Positions 6,113 through 12,026 of a stretch of DNA of 12,026 nt are shown one piece after another; position 1 is the stretch's first letter, and every line of letters starts with the position of its first letter. The translations under genes were made by a program, and so were the position numbers. The notes below the pieces were generated by a model. It worked only from the letters and a program-made list of their open reading frames with translations, was not told where the DNA came from and searched no databases. Source of the stretch: RXOA01 sp964554715 (GTDB taxonomy: Bacteria > Bipolaricaulota > Bipolaricaulia > UBA7950 > UBA9294); the NCBI GenBank assembly GCA_964554715.1, contig CAZKPU010000074.1, positions 1 through 12,026 of the forward strand. The letters are read 5' to 3'.

Positions 6113-7263
6113 CACTCCCCCCCTCCGATGATCGGCATCCGGATCCGATGCAGCGGTAGCGCCGCTTCATTCACCGAGCCACGAGCGGGGAAGCATGCTT
6201 CATCAGGTTTGTCCGACAAGCCGAATACGGTGCAGCCGTGTTGCTGCCACGTACGCACTGCTTGCCACACCTCACCGGTCATGACGATCCTCCTGTCCAG
6301 ACGCACCTCCGCCGATCCTGGTTCGCCGTTACAGATCATCCGTTCGCGTGTCGCCCAGTACTCGGACTCCCGAAACGCAACGAACGGCGTGGAACGACCA
6401 AGCTCGACTTGTTCGGCGACCGAATCGTGGATCCGCCGGATGCCCGGCATCAGCCGATGTTTCCGTTGGTCGATCTCCGCCAGAACCGAAGCGAACGTCC
6501 GCTCCGTACCGCGGAGTTCGCCGATTCCGATCCCTCCTGTGGCCGTCATGAGCGCAAGGTAGGCAACAACGTCTTGGTTATCCGCCGTCAACGGGTGCCA
6601 GGAAGGCCGATTGAGATCTTGCAGGTTCGACCCCAGCAGGCGCTCATCGATCGTTCCGCCGGTCGCCTGCCGAGCGACGTGCAACACCGCTTCAAGACGA
6701 GCACAGTCGAGCGGAGCGCTGTTTCTACCCCGCGCTCCGATCAGGGTCTTGTCGACATCCACAACGATCACCGTTCGCTCATCGGCGCCGTAGCCGTCGG
6801 CAAACGCCTGCTCGGCGAATCCGCCCAGCGTCTCCCAGCGGTTGGCGAACAACACGACGTTCCGGCCGACTCGCTCGCTTCGCACCCTTGCGGTCTGCGT
6901 GGTCTCGGCGACGATCAGCGCCCGTCCCGCCCAACCGGTGACGCGACACAAGCCGGCAAACGAGGATGCGTCACTGCCCGCGGAATCGCCCACGTACAGC
7001 AACCGCGACGGTGACATACGGGGATCCTCATGGGAAAGGCGATGCGCTTCGCGCAGGAAGGCCGCGACAACTCTCGCGTGATCTTCCGTGCCCTTCCGGG
7101 GAACCCGCGCTGCGGATTCGCTCCCCTTTGCGGATCGATCGAGATCGCAACCCGGTTGCGCGGCCGGAATCCCGCGCAACCGGGCATCCATGGGGCATAA
7201 GCTGCGGTAGGCGATGAACCCTCCGAGCAGGTCGGAGATCGAGGCGTGTCCAAGGACTCTCAT
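6112..7263 (-). CDS. HAD-superfamily protein of unknown function with permuted motif order; candidate replacement for homoserine kinase
   Basis: A 383-residue protein not recognised as a named family. DVDKT at 169-173 after a hydrophobic strand is the HAD nucleophile motif I. About 175 residues of mostly helical, cap-like sequence follow, then TVFGLSDKP with S350 as motif II, and the chain ends 33 residues later. Motif III and IV candidates lie before motif I: K57 in PRKGTE, and LLYVGDSAGSD with D93 and D98. The order III-IV-I-II suggests a circularly permuted HAD fold, or two half domains. HAD enzymes act on phosphate esters through an aspartyl-phosphate. The gene overlaps asd by 4 nt and thrC by 1 nt and occupies the place where thrB is expected. 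ThrH of Pseudomonas, a HAD protein, is known to transfer phosphate to homoserine. A homoserine-phosphorylating role is therefore inferred, not shown. The start at 7263 was chosen for the ATGA overlap; an upstream in-frame GTG (7377) lies inside asd. Confidence 0.7.
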   Translation of the reverse strand: MRVLGHASISDLLGGFIAYRSLCPMDARLRGIPAAQPGCDLDRSAKGSESAARVPRKGTEDHARVVAAFLREAHRLSHEDPRMSPSRLLYVGDSAGSDASSFAGLCRVTGWAGRALIVAETTQTARVRSERVGRNVVLFANRWETLGGFAEQAFADGYGADERTVIVVDVDKTLIGARGRNSAPLDCARLEAVLHVARQATGGTIDERLLGSNLQDLNRPSWHPLTADNQDVVAYLALMTATGGIGIGELRGTERTFASVLAEIDQRKHRLMPGIRRIHDSVAEQVELGRSTPFVAFRESEYWATRERMICNGEPGSAEVRLDRRIVMTGEVWQAVRTWQQHGCTVFGLSDKPDEACFPARGSVNEAALPLHRIRMPIIGGGE

Positions 7264-8372
7264 CCCAACCACCCCTCGTGGGCAAGAAGCTCGGCGTTGA
7301 GGATCGATCCGCCGGCAGCCCCCCGAACGGTGTTGTGGACAACGGCAACCAGCCGAACATCCAGAACCGGACACCATCGAACCCGGCCCACAGAAACCTG
7401 CATCCCTCCTTGGGCCAGACAGTCCAGCCTCGGCTGCGGACGATCCACCCCAGGCAAGACGCGGATCGCCGGACGCGGCGCACTCGGCAGCTCGTCGACA
7501 ACACCGCTGCCACGGAACAAGGCCAGCGCTTCGCCGACGTCTTCCGGTACCACGGAGTCGCTCTCGAATTCGATCGACATGCAGATCGTATGGCCGTCGA
7601 TCACCGGAACCCGGTTGGCGTGTGCTGCGACGGTGAATCCTGCGGGCATCTGACGATGGTTATCCACCGTTCCCAAGAGCAGCGCCGCCTCCTTCTCGAT
7701 CTTCTCCTCTTCCCCGGGGATGTACGGAACCACGTTTCCGAGAATGTCCAGCGACGGGATCCCCGGATAGCCGGCGCCGGACACGGCCTGAAGGGTCGAA
7801 ACCACGACGCGCCGGAGTCCGAACGCTTCCTGCAACGGCTTCAAGATGACAGCGATCCCGCTCGTCGTGCAGTTGGGGTTGGTGATCAGCGCTCCGCGCC
7901 ATCCCCTCTGCTGCCGCTGCCCAGGGATCAACGCCAGATGATCGGGATTCACATCGGGCAAGATCACCGGGACGTCCGGCTCGTAGCGAAACGCCGATGC
8001 GTTGGAGGACACGGCGAACCCGGCACGAACGAATTCCGGTTCGACACTCCGCGCGATCTCGGCCGGCAGCGCCGAGAACGCCAAGCGAATCTCCTCTCGT
8101 CCCAGACGAGAAGGATCGAGCGGACGAACGATCAAGTCTTGCGTGTCCTCCGGGATCTCCCCCGGCAGCCTCCAGGTACAGGCTTCGGCATAGCGCTTGC
8201 CCTCGCTTCGCTCGGACGCGGCCACCGCCGCCACATGAAACCACGGATGATCCTCAAGAAGCTGCACGAACCGCTGTCCGACAGCACCGGTGGCGCCGAG
8301 AACGGCAACGGGAATCCTGATCTTGCCGGCCTTCCGCTCCGGTTCTTGCTTGCTGGTCGCCAAACGGGTCAT
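7260..8372 (-). CDS. asd: Aspartate-semialdehyde dehydrogenase (archaeal/fungal-type)
   Basis: A 370-residue NADP-dependent enzyme reducing aspartyl phosphate to aspartate semialdehyde. The nucleotide-binding loop is GATGAVG (26-32), the catalytic cysteine is C168 in NPNCTT, and the general base is H261 in RVPVIDGHT. SNASAFRYEPDVPVILPDVN (123-142) and the overall length match the archaeal/fungal branch of the family rather than the E. coli type. The start at 8372 forms ATGA with the lysC stop, with GAGGAGG about 10 nt upstream. The upstream in-frame extension to 8516 overlaps lysC and has no homology to the family. The extra N-terminal 19 residues (MTRLATSKQEPERKAGKIR) are charged and probably disordered. 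It sits between lysC and the HAD-like gene in the coupled operon and shares its regulation. Confidence 0.93.
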   Translation of the reverse strand: MTRLATSKQEPERKAGKIRIPVAVLGATGAVGQRFVQLLEDHPWFHVAAVAASERSEGKRYAEACTWRLPGEIPEDTQDLIVRPLDPSRLGREEIRLAFSALPAEIARSVEPEFVRAGFAVSSNASAFRYEPDVPVILPDVNPDHLALIPGQRQQRGWRGALITNPNCTTSGIAVILKPLQEAFGLRRVVVSTLQAVSGAGYPGIPSLDILGNVVPYIPGEEEKIEKEAALLLGTVDNHRQMPAGFTVAAHANRVPVIDGHTICMSIEFESDSVVPEDVGEALALFRGSGVVDELPSAPRPAIRVLPGVDRPQPRLDCLAQGGMQVSVGRVRWCPVLDVRLVAVVHNTVRGAAGGSILNAELLAHEGWLG

Positions 8373-9793
8373 CGGCGATTCACCTCCTCGTGAACGGCAA
8401 GCACAGCCGCCTTTGAATCCTTCGACGCAACCACGATCGAAATGCTGTGCTTCGACGAACCCTGCGCAATCGCCAGGACATTGATCCGGCAGCGGGCAAG
8501 CGCCGAGAACACGCATCCGGCAATCCCCATCGCACCATCGATCCCCACAGCAAGAGCGGTCACGATGTCTACGTCGTCCATCCGCGTGACGGCATCGATA
8601 TCCCTACGATCCAGCTCACGCTCGAACTCTTGACAGACTTCACGAACCGCACAGTCCGCATCCTCCGAAGGAACCACGAAGCAGATCGACTGTTCGGAGG
8701 AGGCCTGAGAGATCATCAACACGTTTGCATCGCAGCGTGCGACCGCCTCGAACGTTCGCGCAGCCACCCCTGGAACTCCGAGCATTCCCCGTCCTTCGAG
8801 CTTGATCATCGACAACCCGGCAACATGGGTGACGGCCTTCACGGTTCCGGCGGTTTCGATCGAAGGGTGCTCTCCGCGGATGCACGTCCCAGCCTCTTCC
8901 GGACGGAATGTGTTCTTGATCCACAAAGGGATCTGTTTGTCGACAAGCGGGCGGATCGTTCTCGGATGAAGCACCTTGGCGCCGAAGTAGGCAAGTTCCG
9001 CGACCTCGCCGTACGAGAGATCTCGCACGATCCTCGCATCGGGGACAAAGCGAGGATCGGCAGTCATCACACCGTCGACATCGGTCCAGATCCACACCTC
9101 GTCGGCACCCAAGGCGTTACCGAGGATCGCCGCGGAGAAGTCGCTCCCACCGCGCCCAAGCGTGGTGGTTTCGCCACGCGCATTGGCCCCGATGAACCCG
9201 GCGATCACCGGAATCGTCGCCGGCCGCTCCGTGAGAAACGGAAGCAGCGATTGCCTCGCACGCAGCGCCGTGGCATCGATATCCGGAACCGCGTGTTGGA
9301 AAACCGCATCGGTTACGACGATGTCGGTCGCTTCGATCGCACGTGCGTCTCGGCGTTGCTGCCGCAGCATCGCAGCGAGAAGCGACACGACCAGCGGCTC
9401 GCCACACGAAAGCGCGCGGTCTTGTGCCTTGGGAGTCGCTTCTCTTAGCACGCGGACGCTCTCACAGACGGCGCTGTAGTCGGCAAGGATGTGTGCCGCT
9501 GCAAGACGAAGCCTGTAGCGCTCGTCTTCATCGGTGATCAGCAGTCGCAGCATGGCGTTATAGCGATCCTGCGTCCGCTCGACAACGGAGTGATAGACAG
9601 CCTCATCTCCCTCCGCCGCTGCCGTGATTCCTTCAAGGAGCGCGTTTGTCACACCGTTCATCGCGGAAACAACGGCGATCGCTCGATCTCCGTTTCCGGT
9701 GTACCGGCAAAGAATCCGAGCCACGCGGGCAAGCGCGTCCGCTGTCCCAACAGACGTGCCACCGAACTTCATCACACGAATCAGTCCGCCCAC
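8369..9793 (-). CDS. lysC: Aspartate kinase with two ACT domains
   Basis: A 474-residue aspartokinase that phosphorylates aspartate, the committed step for threonine, methionine and lysine. KFGGTSVG lies at 9-16 and the ATP/aspartate site includes TLGRGGSDFSAA. Two C-terminal ACT domains contain ISQASSEQSI and IAQGSSKHSI, the typical inhibitor-binding strands, so feedback inhibition by an end product (threonine or lysine) is expected. The form is monofunctional. The GTG at 9793 was chosen because GAGGTG lies 5 nt upstream and the protein then begins with a strand (GGLIRVMKFGG). The ATG at 9772 (MKFGG) would also be plausible but has no ribosome binding site. With the GTG it overlaps hom by 13 nt; it overlaps asd by 4 nt. 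The frame stays open upstream to 10558 through hom but has no family similarity there. Confidence 0.93.
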   Translation of the reverse strand: MGGLIRVMKFGGTSVGTADALARVARILCRYTGNGDRAIAVVSAMNGVTNALLEGITAAAEGDEAVYHSVVERTQDRYNAMLRLLITDEDERYRLRLAAAHILADYSAVCESVRVLREATPKAQDRALSCGEPLVVSLLAAMLRQQRRDARAIEATDIVVTDAVFQHAVPDIDATALRARQSLLPFLTERPATIPVIAGFIGANARGETTTLGRGGSDFSAAILGNALGADEVWIWTDVDGVMTADPRFVPDARIVRDLSYGEVAELAYFGAKVLHPRTIRPLVDKQIPLWIKNTFRPEEAGTCIRGEHPSIETAGTVKAVTHVAGLSMIKLEGRGMLGVPGVAARTFEAVARCDANVLMISQASSEQSICFVVPSEDADCAVREVCQEFERELDRRDIDAVTRMDDVDIVTALAVGIDGAMGIAGCVFSALARCRINVLAIAQGSSKHSISIVVASKDSKAAVLAVHEEVNRR

Positions 9794-10905
9794 GATCGCA
9801 CCTCGTCTCGTCCTACAGGGGCAAGATCGAGAAGATCGGAGATGACCCCCATCGCCGTGACCTGCGGACCGGCTCCGGGGCCACACACCGACAGTGTTCC
9901 GTCGCCATATTGCTCCGTGTGAAACTCGATCCGGTTCTCGGTTCCGGCCGACACAGCAAACGGCTTGGACCGCCCATACGCCTGAAGCGCAATCCGAATG
10001 GAGTTCGTTGTCGGGGCGATCGATGCGACGTATCGCAAGACATTGCCCTGTGCCGCTTCCGACTCCACACGCGCGGCAAACGTCGGATCGAGACCGGCCA
10101 GTTCCCGCAGGAACGATGGCAGGTCGGAGTGATCCAGTTGTGAGGGGTACAGGGCCTCCGGCGCAGCTTCCTCGGGCTCCGCCTCCCAGCCCAGTGTTCG
10201 CGCGAGGATGAGCGCCTTGCGAGCCACATCGGCACCGCGTAGATCCTCGCGGGGATCCGGCTCCGCGTACCCTGCTTCGATCGCTTCGACGACGGCGGTC
10301 GACAGAGGAACGCCGCCGGAGATCCGATCCATCAAGTATGCAAGCGTCCCGCTCAGCGATGCTTCGATGCGTATGATGCGGTCGCCCGAATCGAGCAACC
10401 GCCGTAGTGTGGAGATCACCGGAAGCCCCGCGCCAACCGTCGCTTCGTAACGAAGCCGTGGATGACCGAAGAACCTGCCCGACTCGGCCCAAGGTCGGCA
10501 CAGCGGCAGCTTGTTGGCAAGCACCACCGACGCGCCGGCATCCAGAGCGACTCGCCACAACGCACCGGTGTCGGGATCTGCCGTCGTATCTACAAAAGCC
10601 ACACCCGGTTGTGCCAGTCGCCGGACCGCGTCGAGGTCCAATCTACCCGCAGAAGGTGACAGAGACGCAAGCGACTCACCGCACTCCTTGACGTCGAGCG
10701 CCTCACCGATTCGGATCTCAGGCAGGCCGTCAGGGTCCAGCAGCAACGCCGAGCGATCCGCCATTCCGATGATCCGCATCCCGGTGCCGCACCGGCCTTG
10801 CATCGTTGACGCAGCGGTCGTGAGTTGCGTCATCACCGCACGCCCCACTCCACCCACACCCGCCACCACAATGTCCAACCTCGCAGCCTGACCCTGATTC
10901 GTCAT
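9781..10905 (-). CDS. hom: Homoserine dehydrogenase, ThrA-domain-like
   Basis: A 374-residue enzyme reducing aspartate semialdehyde to homoserine with NAD(P)H. The Rossmann loop is VAGVGGVGRAV (14-24), LANKLPL (129-135) includes the conserved NK pair, and YEATVGAGLPV (153-163) is the family signature. DLRGADVARK (221-230) carries the catalytic aspartate and lysine (D226, K230). There is no C-terminal ACT domain. Several stretches, such as FAARVE...VLRYVASI and GPGAGPQVTAMGVISDLL, resemble the dehydrogenase half of the fused enterobacterial ThrA more than stand-alone Hom proteins. It is the first gene of the operon, starting 42 nt after the attenuator T run; a GGAAGGGAG ribosome binding site lies about 10 nt upstream. 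Product control probably falls on the neighbouring LysC and on the leader. Confidence 0.93.
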   Translation of the reverse strand: MTNQGQAARLDIVVAGVGGVGRAVMTQLTTAASTMQGRCGTGMRIIGMADRSALLLDPDGLPEIRIGEALDVKECGESLASLSPSAGRLDLDAVRRLAQPGVAFVDTTADPDTGALWRVALDAGASVVLANKLPLCRPWAESGRFFGHPRLRYEATVGAGLPVISTLRRLLDSGDRIIRIEASLSGTLAYLMDRISGGVPLSTAVVEAIEAGYAEPDPREDLRGADVARKALILARTLGWEAEPEEAAPEALYPSQLDHSDLPSFLRELAGLDPTFAARVESEAAQGNVLRYVASIAPTTNSIRIALQAYGRSKPFAVSAGTENRIEFHTEQYGDGTLSVCGPGAGPQVTAMGVISDLLDLAPVGRDEVRSWAD

Positions 10906-10946
10906 CGGTATCGATCTCCCTTCCTGTCAACGCATGCCGACCCAAC

Positions 10947-10978
10947 AAAAAAAGAACCGCAGGGATTCCCTGCAGTTC
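10947..10978 (-). terminator. Intrinsic terminator (attenuator) in the threonine-operon leader
   Basis: Read on the minus strand, GAACTGCAGGG (10978-10968), loop AAT, then CCCTGCGGTTC (10964-10954) form an 11-bp stem with one T-G wobble. Seven T follow directly (10953-10947). This is a textbook rho-independent terminator. It lies between the operon promoter and hom, and no gene ends just before it apart from the leader peptide, so its role is attenuation rather than ending a preceding gene. Confidence 0.93.
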
Positions 10979-10993
10979 GTCTCGCCGCGCAGC

Positions 10994-11044
10994 CCCCGGT
11001 CCTTCGGAGCTAGACGGCCATCATCGTCGTCGTACCGAAGCCGG
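10994..11044 (-). promoter_or_regulatory. Leader hairpin with Thr/Met codons in its loop, competing with the terminator
   Basis: CCGGCTTCGG (11044-11035), inside the leader-peptide frame, pairs with CCGAAG (11007-11002) and CCGG (10999-10996), leaving a 2-nt bulge. The loop holds the three threonine codons, the two methionine codons and the leader stop. The 3' arm of this hairpin, GGACCG plus GGG (11002-10994), can instead pair with the 3' arm of the terminator (nine pairs with a 2-nt bulge). A ribosome stalled on the Thr or Met codons would open the hairpin and free that segment. The pairings are seen directly; their switching is inferred. Confidence 0.65.
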
Positions 11045-11075
11045 TCGCGGCGGGCGTCATATTCATATTCTGCAC
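11010..11075 (-). CDS. thrL: Threonine/methionine-rich leader peptide of the threonine operon
   Basis: A 21-residue frame from GTG 11075 to TAG 11010, ending TTTMMAV. It has five threonines (three consecutive ACG codons) and four methionines in 21 residues. The GTG follows CGGAG at 7 nt spacing. The same frame continues upstream to ATG 11099 (29 residues), but that ATG coincides with the predicted transcription start and would be leaderless; ATG 11066 and 11060 lack binding sites. The position, between a strong promoter and an intrinsic terminator before hom, matches the thrL type of attenuation control known from enterics. There Thr and Ile codons are sensed; here Met codons replace Ile, and threonine and methionine are the two main products of homoserine. 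The peptide itself has no expected function beyond being translated. Confidence 0.8.
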   Translation of the reverse strand: MQNMNMTPAATGFGTTTMMAV

Positions 11076-11105
11076 GCTGCGACTCCGTTCGGCGATCATG
11101 CTCCC

Positions 11106-11134
11106 ACCGTATGGGAAAAGACAGCCGATGTCAA
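11106..11134 (-). promoter_or_regulatory. Promoter of the threonine operon
   Basis: On the minus strand a perfect -35 box TTGACA (11134-11129) is separated by exactly 17 nt from TACGGT (11111-11106), which keeps the three most important -10 bases (TA....T). Transcription should start near 11099-11097, just before the leader peptide. This is the best sigma-70-type promoter in the window. Confidence 0.75.
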
Positions 11135-11220
11135 GAGCTTCCGCGAGTCAAGGCTGATACGTCTCTACGGGTGACGATTTCGGACGTTCGAGGTGTCGTT
11201 GAAATCGCGCGATCGAACAC

Positions 11221-11278
11221 AGGAGCTGTACTGCCTTGGGCAGGTTGCCCGACAACCCCGCAGCTCCTACGATATAAG
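11221..11278 (+). promoter_or_regulatory. Inverted repeat and -10-like box upstream of the DUF2007 gene
   Basis: A perfect 8-bp inverted repeat, AGGAGCTG (11221-11228) and CAGCTCCT (11261-11268), encloses two mutually exclusive small stems: CTGCC/GGCAG (11231-11243) and GGGCA/TGCCC (11238-11250). TATAAG (11273-11278) follows at once and resembles a -10 box, without a good -35 at the right distance. It could be an operator or a folded 5' element. It is not a tRNA (too short, no T-loop) and no T run follows. Confidence 0.4.
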
Positions 11279-11312
11279 AGATGAGGAAATCGGACCGCTG
11301 AACGGAGACGAT

Positions 11313-11552
11313 ATGAATCGAAAAAACCCGCCGGGACGTGAGACCGTTCTGGTCACCGCCGACCAAGGCGTTCTCGCCGTGGCGAAGTCCATCCTGGAAT
11401 CGGAAGCGATCCCGTGGTTCGCCGTCGGTGAGGAAACGCTGATTCTTAGCGCTTACAACGCCCCTCTGCAGTTCGTGGAGCTTCACGTCCCTGCCAAGCA
11501 CGCAACACGCGCCAGGGAGTTGCTGCAGCATCTGACGGACGAGAACGCGTAG
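11313..11552 (+). CDS. DUF2007-family small protein (putative signal-transducing protein)
   Basis: A 79-residue protein. VLVTADQGVLAVAKSILESEAIPWFAVGE (12-40) followed by a strand with LQFVELHVPAKHATRARELL (52-71) matches the small ferredoxin-like alpha/beta domain of DUF2007 (PF09413), in which short proteins or domains begin with a strand, then a helix with an A-x-x-x-x-x-L-E-x-x-x-I-P pattern. The biochemical role of the family is not established. The ATG at 11313 has GGAG 6 nt upstream; an in-frame ATG at 11193 would run through the inverted repeat and has no family similarity. It is divergent from the threonine operon and convergent with the thioredoxin-like gene, so it is probably a single-gene unit. 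Confidence 0.75.
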   Translation: MNRKNPPGRETVLVTADQGVLAVAKSILESEAIPWFAVGEETLILSAYNAPLQFVELHVPAKHATRARELLQHLTDENA

Positions 11553-11559
11553 GACGCCT

Positions 11560-11583
11560 GAGAAACGGCCTGCCCGTGTTCTC
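11560..11583. terminator. Hairpin between two convergent genes
   Basis: GAGAAACGG (11560-11568), loop CCTGC, then CCGT, a bulged G and TTCTC (11574-11583) give nine pairs. It starts 8 nt after the DUF2007 stop and lies 46 nt beyond the stop of the opposing gene, so it could serve both. There is no long T run on either strand. Confidence 0.45.
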
Positions 11584-11629
11584 GGTTCCGGGCTCTGCCA
11601 TCGCTCACGTCGACGCAAGCGCCGCAGAG

Positions 11630-12026
11630 TCAGCCTCCGAAGGCCATCGTTTCGAGGGCTTCGCGGAGAGCGTTCGTCTGACCCTCGTCGGCGCTCCCTT
11701 CGCCCCGCCAGAGGATGGTTCCGTCGGGACTCACCAACAGCAGATAGATGGTGTCCAGCGACGGCAGCTCCAGTTCGCGAGCCAGGGCGGTCAGGTTCGT
11801 GTACGCCGTCAAGGTGTGCAGTCGAGCATCCTTGTCCATGATGCCCATTCTCATTCCGCCATCGATGAACGAGCGCGCCGGCAGATAGAGGCGCGAGAGT
11901 GCGGGAACCTCCCACACGGACAGCTCCCGGCAGCGGGCCTCGAGCGCCTGTAAGGCCGGTTCCCACGTCTCGATGAGCCGGGTGTGCGATCGCCGGAAGG
12001 CGAGGATGACAACGCGAGGTCCGGCG
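11630..12026 (-). CDS. Thioredoxin-fold protein, ATP10-like (partial, runs off the right edge)
   Basis: The frame is open from the window edge (first full codon at 12025) to TGA at 11630, giving 131 C-terminal residues. PRVVILAFRRSHTRLIETW at the visible N-terminal end looks like the first strand and helix of a thioredoxin fold, but without a CxxC. Near the end, YLLLVSPDGTILWRGEGSADE (about 96-116) is the typical last hairpin of redoxin and thioredoxin-like proteins. The pattern W-x-x-x ... I-x-W-x-G-x-G-x-A also recalls mitochondrial ATP10, an ATP synthase assembly factor with this fold. The missing N-terminus could hold a signal peptide or lipobox. A GTG at 11917 inside the frame is not needed as a start because the similarity extends upstream of it. 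The function is open. Confidence 0.55.
   Translation of the reverse strand, partial: AGPRVVILAFRRSHTRLIETWEPALQALEARCRELSVWEVPALSRLYLPARSFIDGGMRMGIMDKDARLHTLTAYTNLTALARELELPSLDTIYLLLVSPDGTILWRGEGSADEGQTNALREALETMAFGG

Noticed and set aside
8369..10558. A fused 729-residue protein joining an upstream part to LysC, like ThrA
   Set aside because: The upstream part is a frame-shifted reading of hom with no dehydrogenase motifs; hom is intact in its own frame.
10947..11134. T-box or metabolite riboswitch in the hom leader
   Set aside because: No T-box AGGGTGGNACCGCG element or known riboswitch core was found, and the short Thr/Met-rich frame explains the leader better.
11148..11966. 272-codon minus-strand open frame across the DUF2007 gene
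   Set aside because: Arg/Gly-rich product without motifs, antisense to the DUF2007 gene and out of phase with the conserved thioredoxin-fold frame.

Overview
This window is a compact, GC-rich (roughly 60 % by eye) bacterial chromosome segment. Ten of its thirteen protein genes lie on the minus strand, including a tightly coupled aspartate-to-threonine operon. Secreted-protein fragments at the left edge, an electron-bifurcating Nfn transhydrogenase and an archaeal-type asparagine synthetase relative suggest an anaerobic, possibly thermophilic bacterium. A candidate phylum such as Bipolaricaulota is a guess only; nothing here fixes the lineage. No mobile element, rRNA, tRNA or CRISPR array was seen. 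Layout, left to right: (1) The end of a plus-strand secreted protein with a PPC-like domain (1-165), a hairpin (225-255), and a convergent small secreted CBM9/DOMON-like protein (424-1008, minus). (2) nfnB and nfnA (1117-3401, minus, ATGA overlap), with their own candidate promoter and a TTG start for nfnA. (3) A stand-alone AsnRS-like catalytic-core protein (3586-4494, minus), probably making asparagine. (4) A 200-bp gap filled with tandem palindromic 21-24-bp repeats (4558-4722), whose last unit supplies the final codons of thrC. (5) The threonine operon, transcribed right to left: promoter (11134-11106), Thr/Met-rich leader peptide (11075-11010), intrinsic terminator/attenuator (10978-10947), hom, lysC, asd, a HAD-like gene of unknown function and thrC. 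Each successive gene overlaps the previous one by 1 to 13 nt, so translation is probably coupled. (6) On the other side of a short divergent intergenic region, a plus-strand DUF2007 protein (11313-11552). This is followed by the convergent 3' end of a thioredoxin-fold protein that runs off the right edge. How the genes work together: LysC, Asd and Hom carry aspartate to homoserine, and ThrC makes threonine from phosphohomoserine. The kinase step (ThrB) is missing, and its usual place in the operon is held by a HAD-superfamily protein with apparently permuted motif order. This makes it a candidate replacement homoserine-phosphorylating enzyme. The AsnRS-like protein would draw asparagine from the same aspartate pool. 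NfnAB could supply NADPH for Asd and Hom. The leader peptide, with three consecutive Thr codons followed by two Met codons inside a hairpin loop just before a strong terminator, points to ribosome-mediated attenuation sensing threonine and perhaps methionine, the two main products of homoserine.
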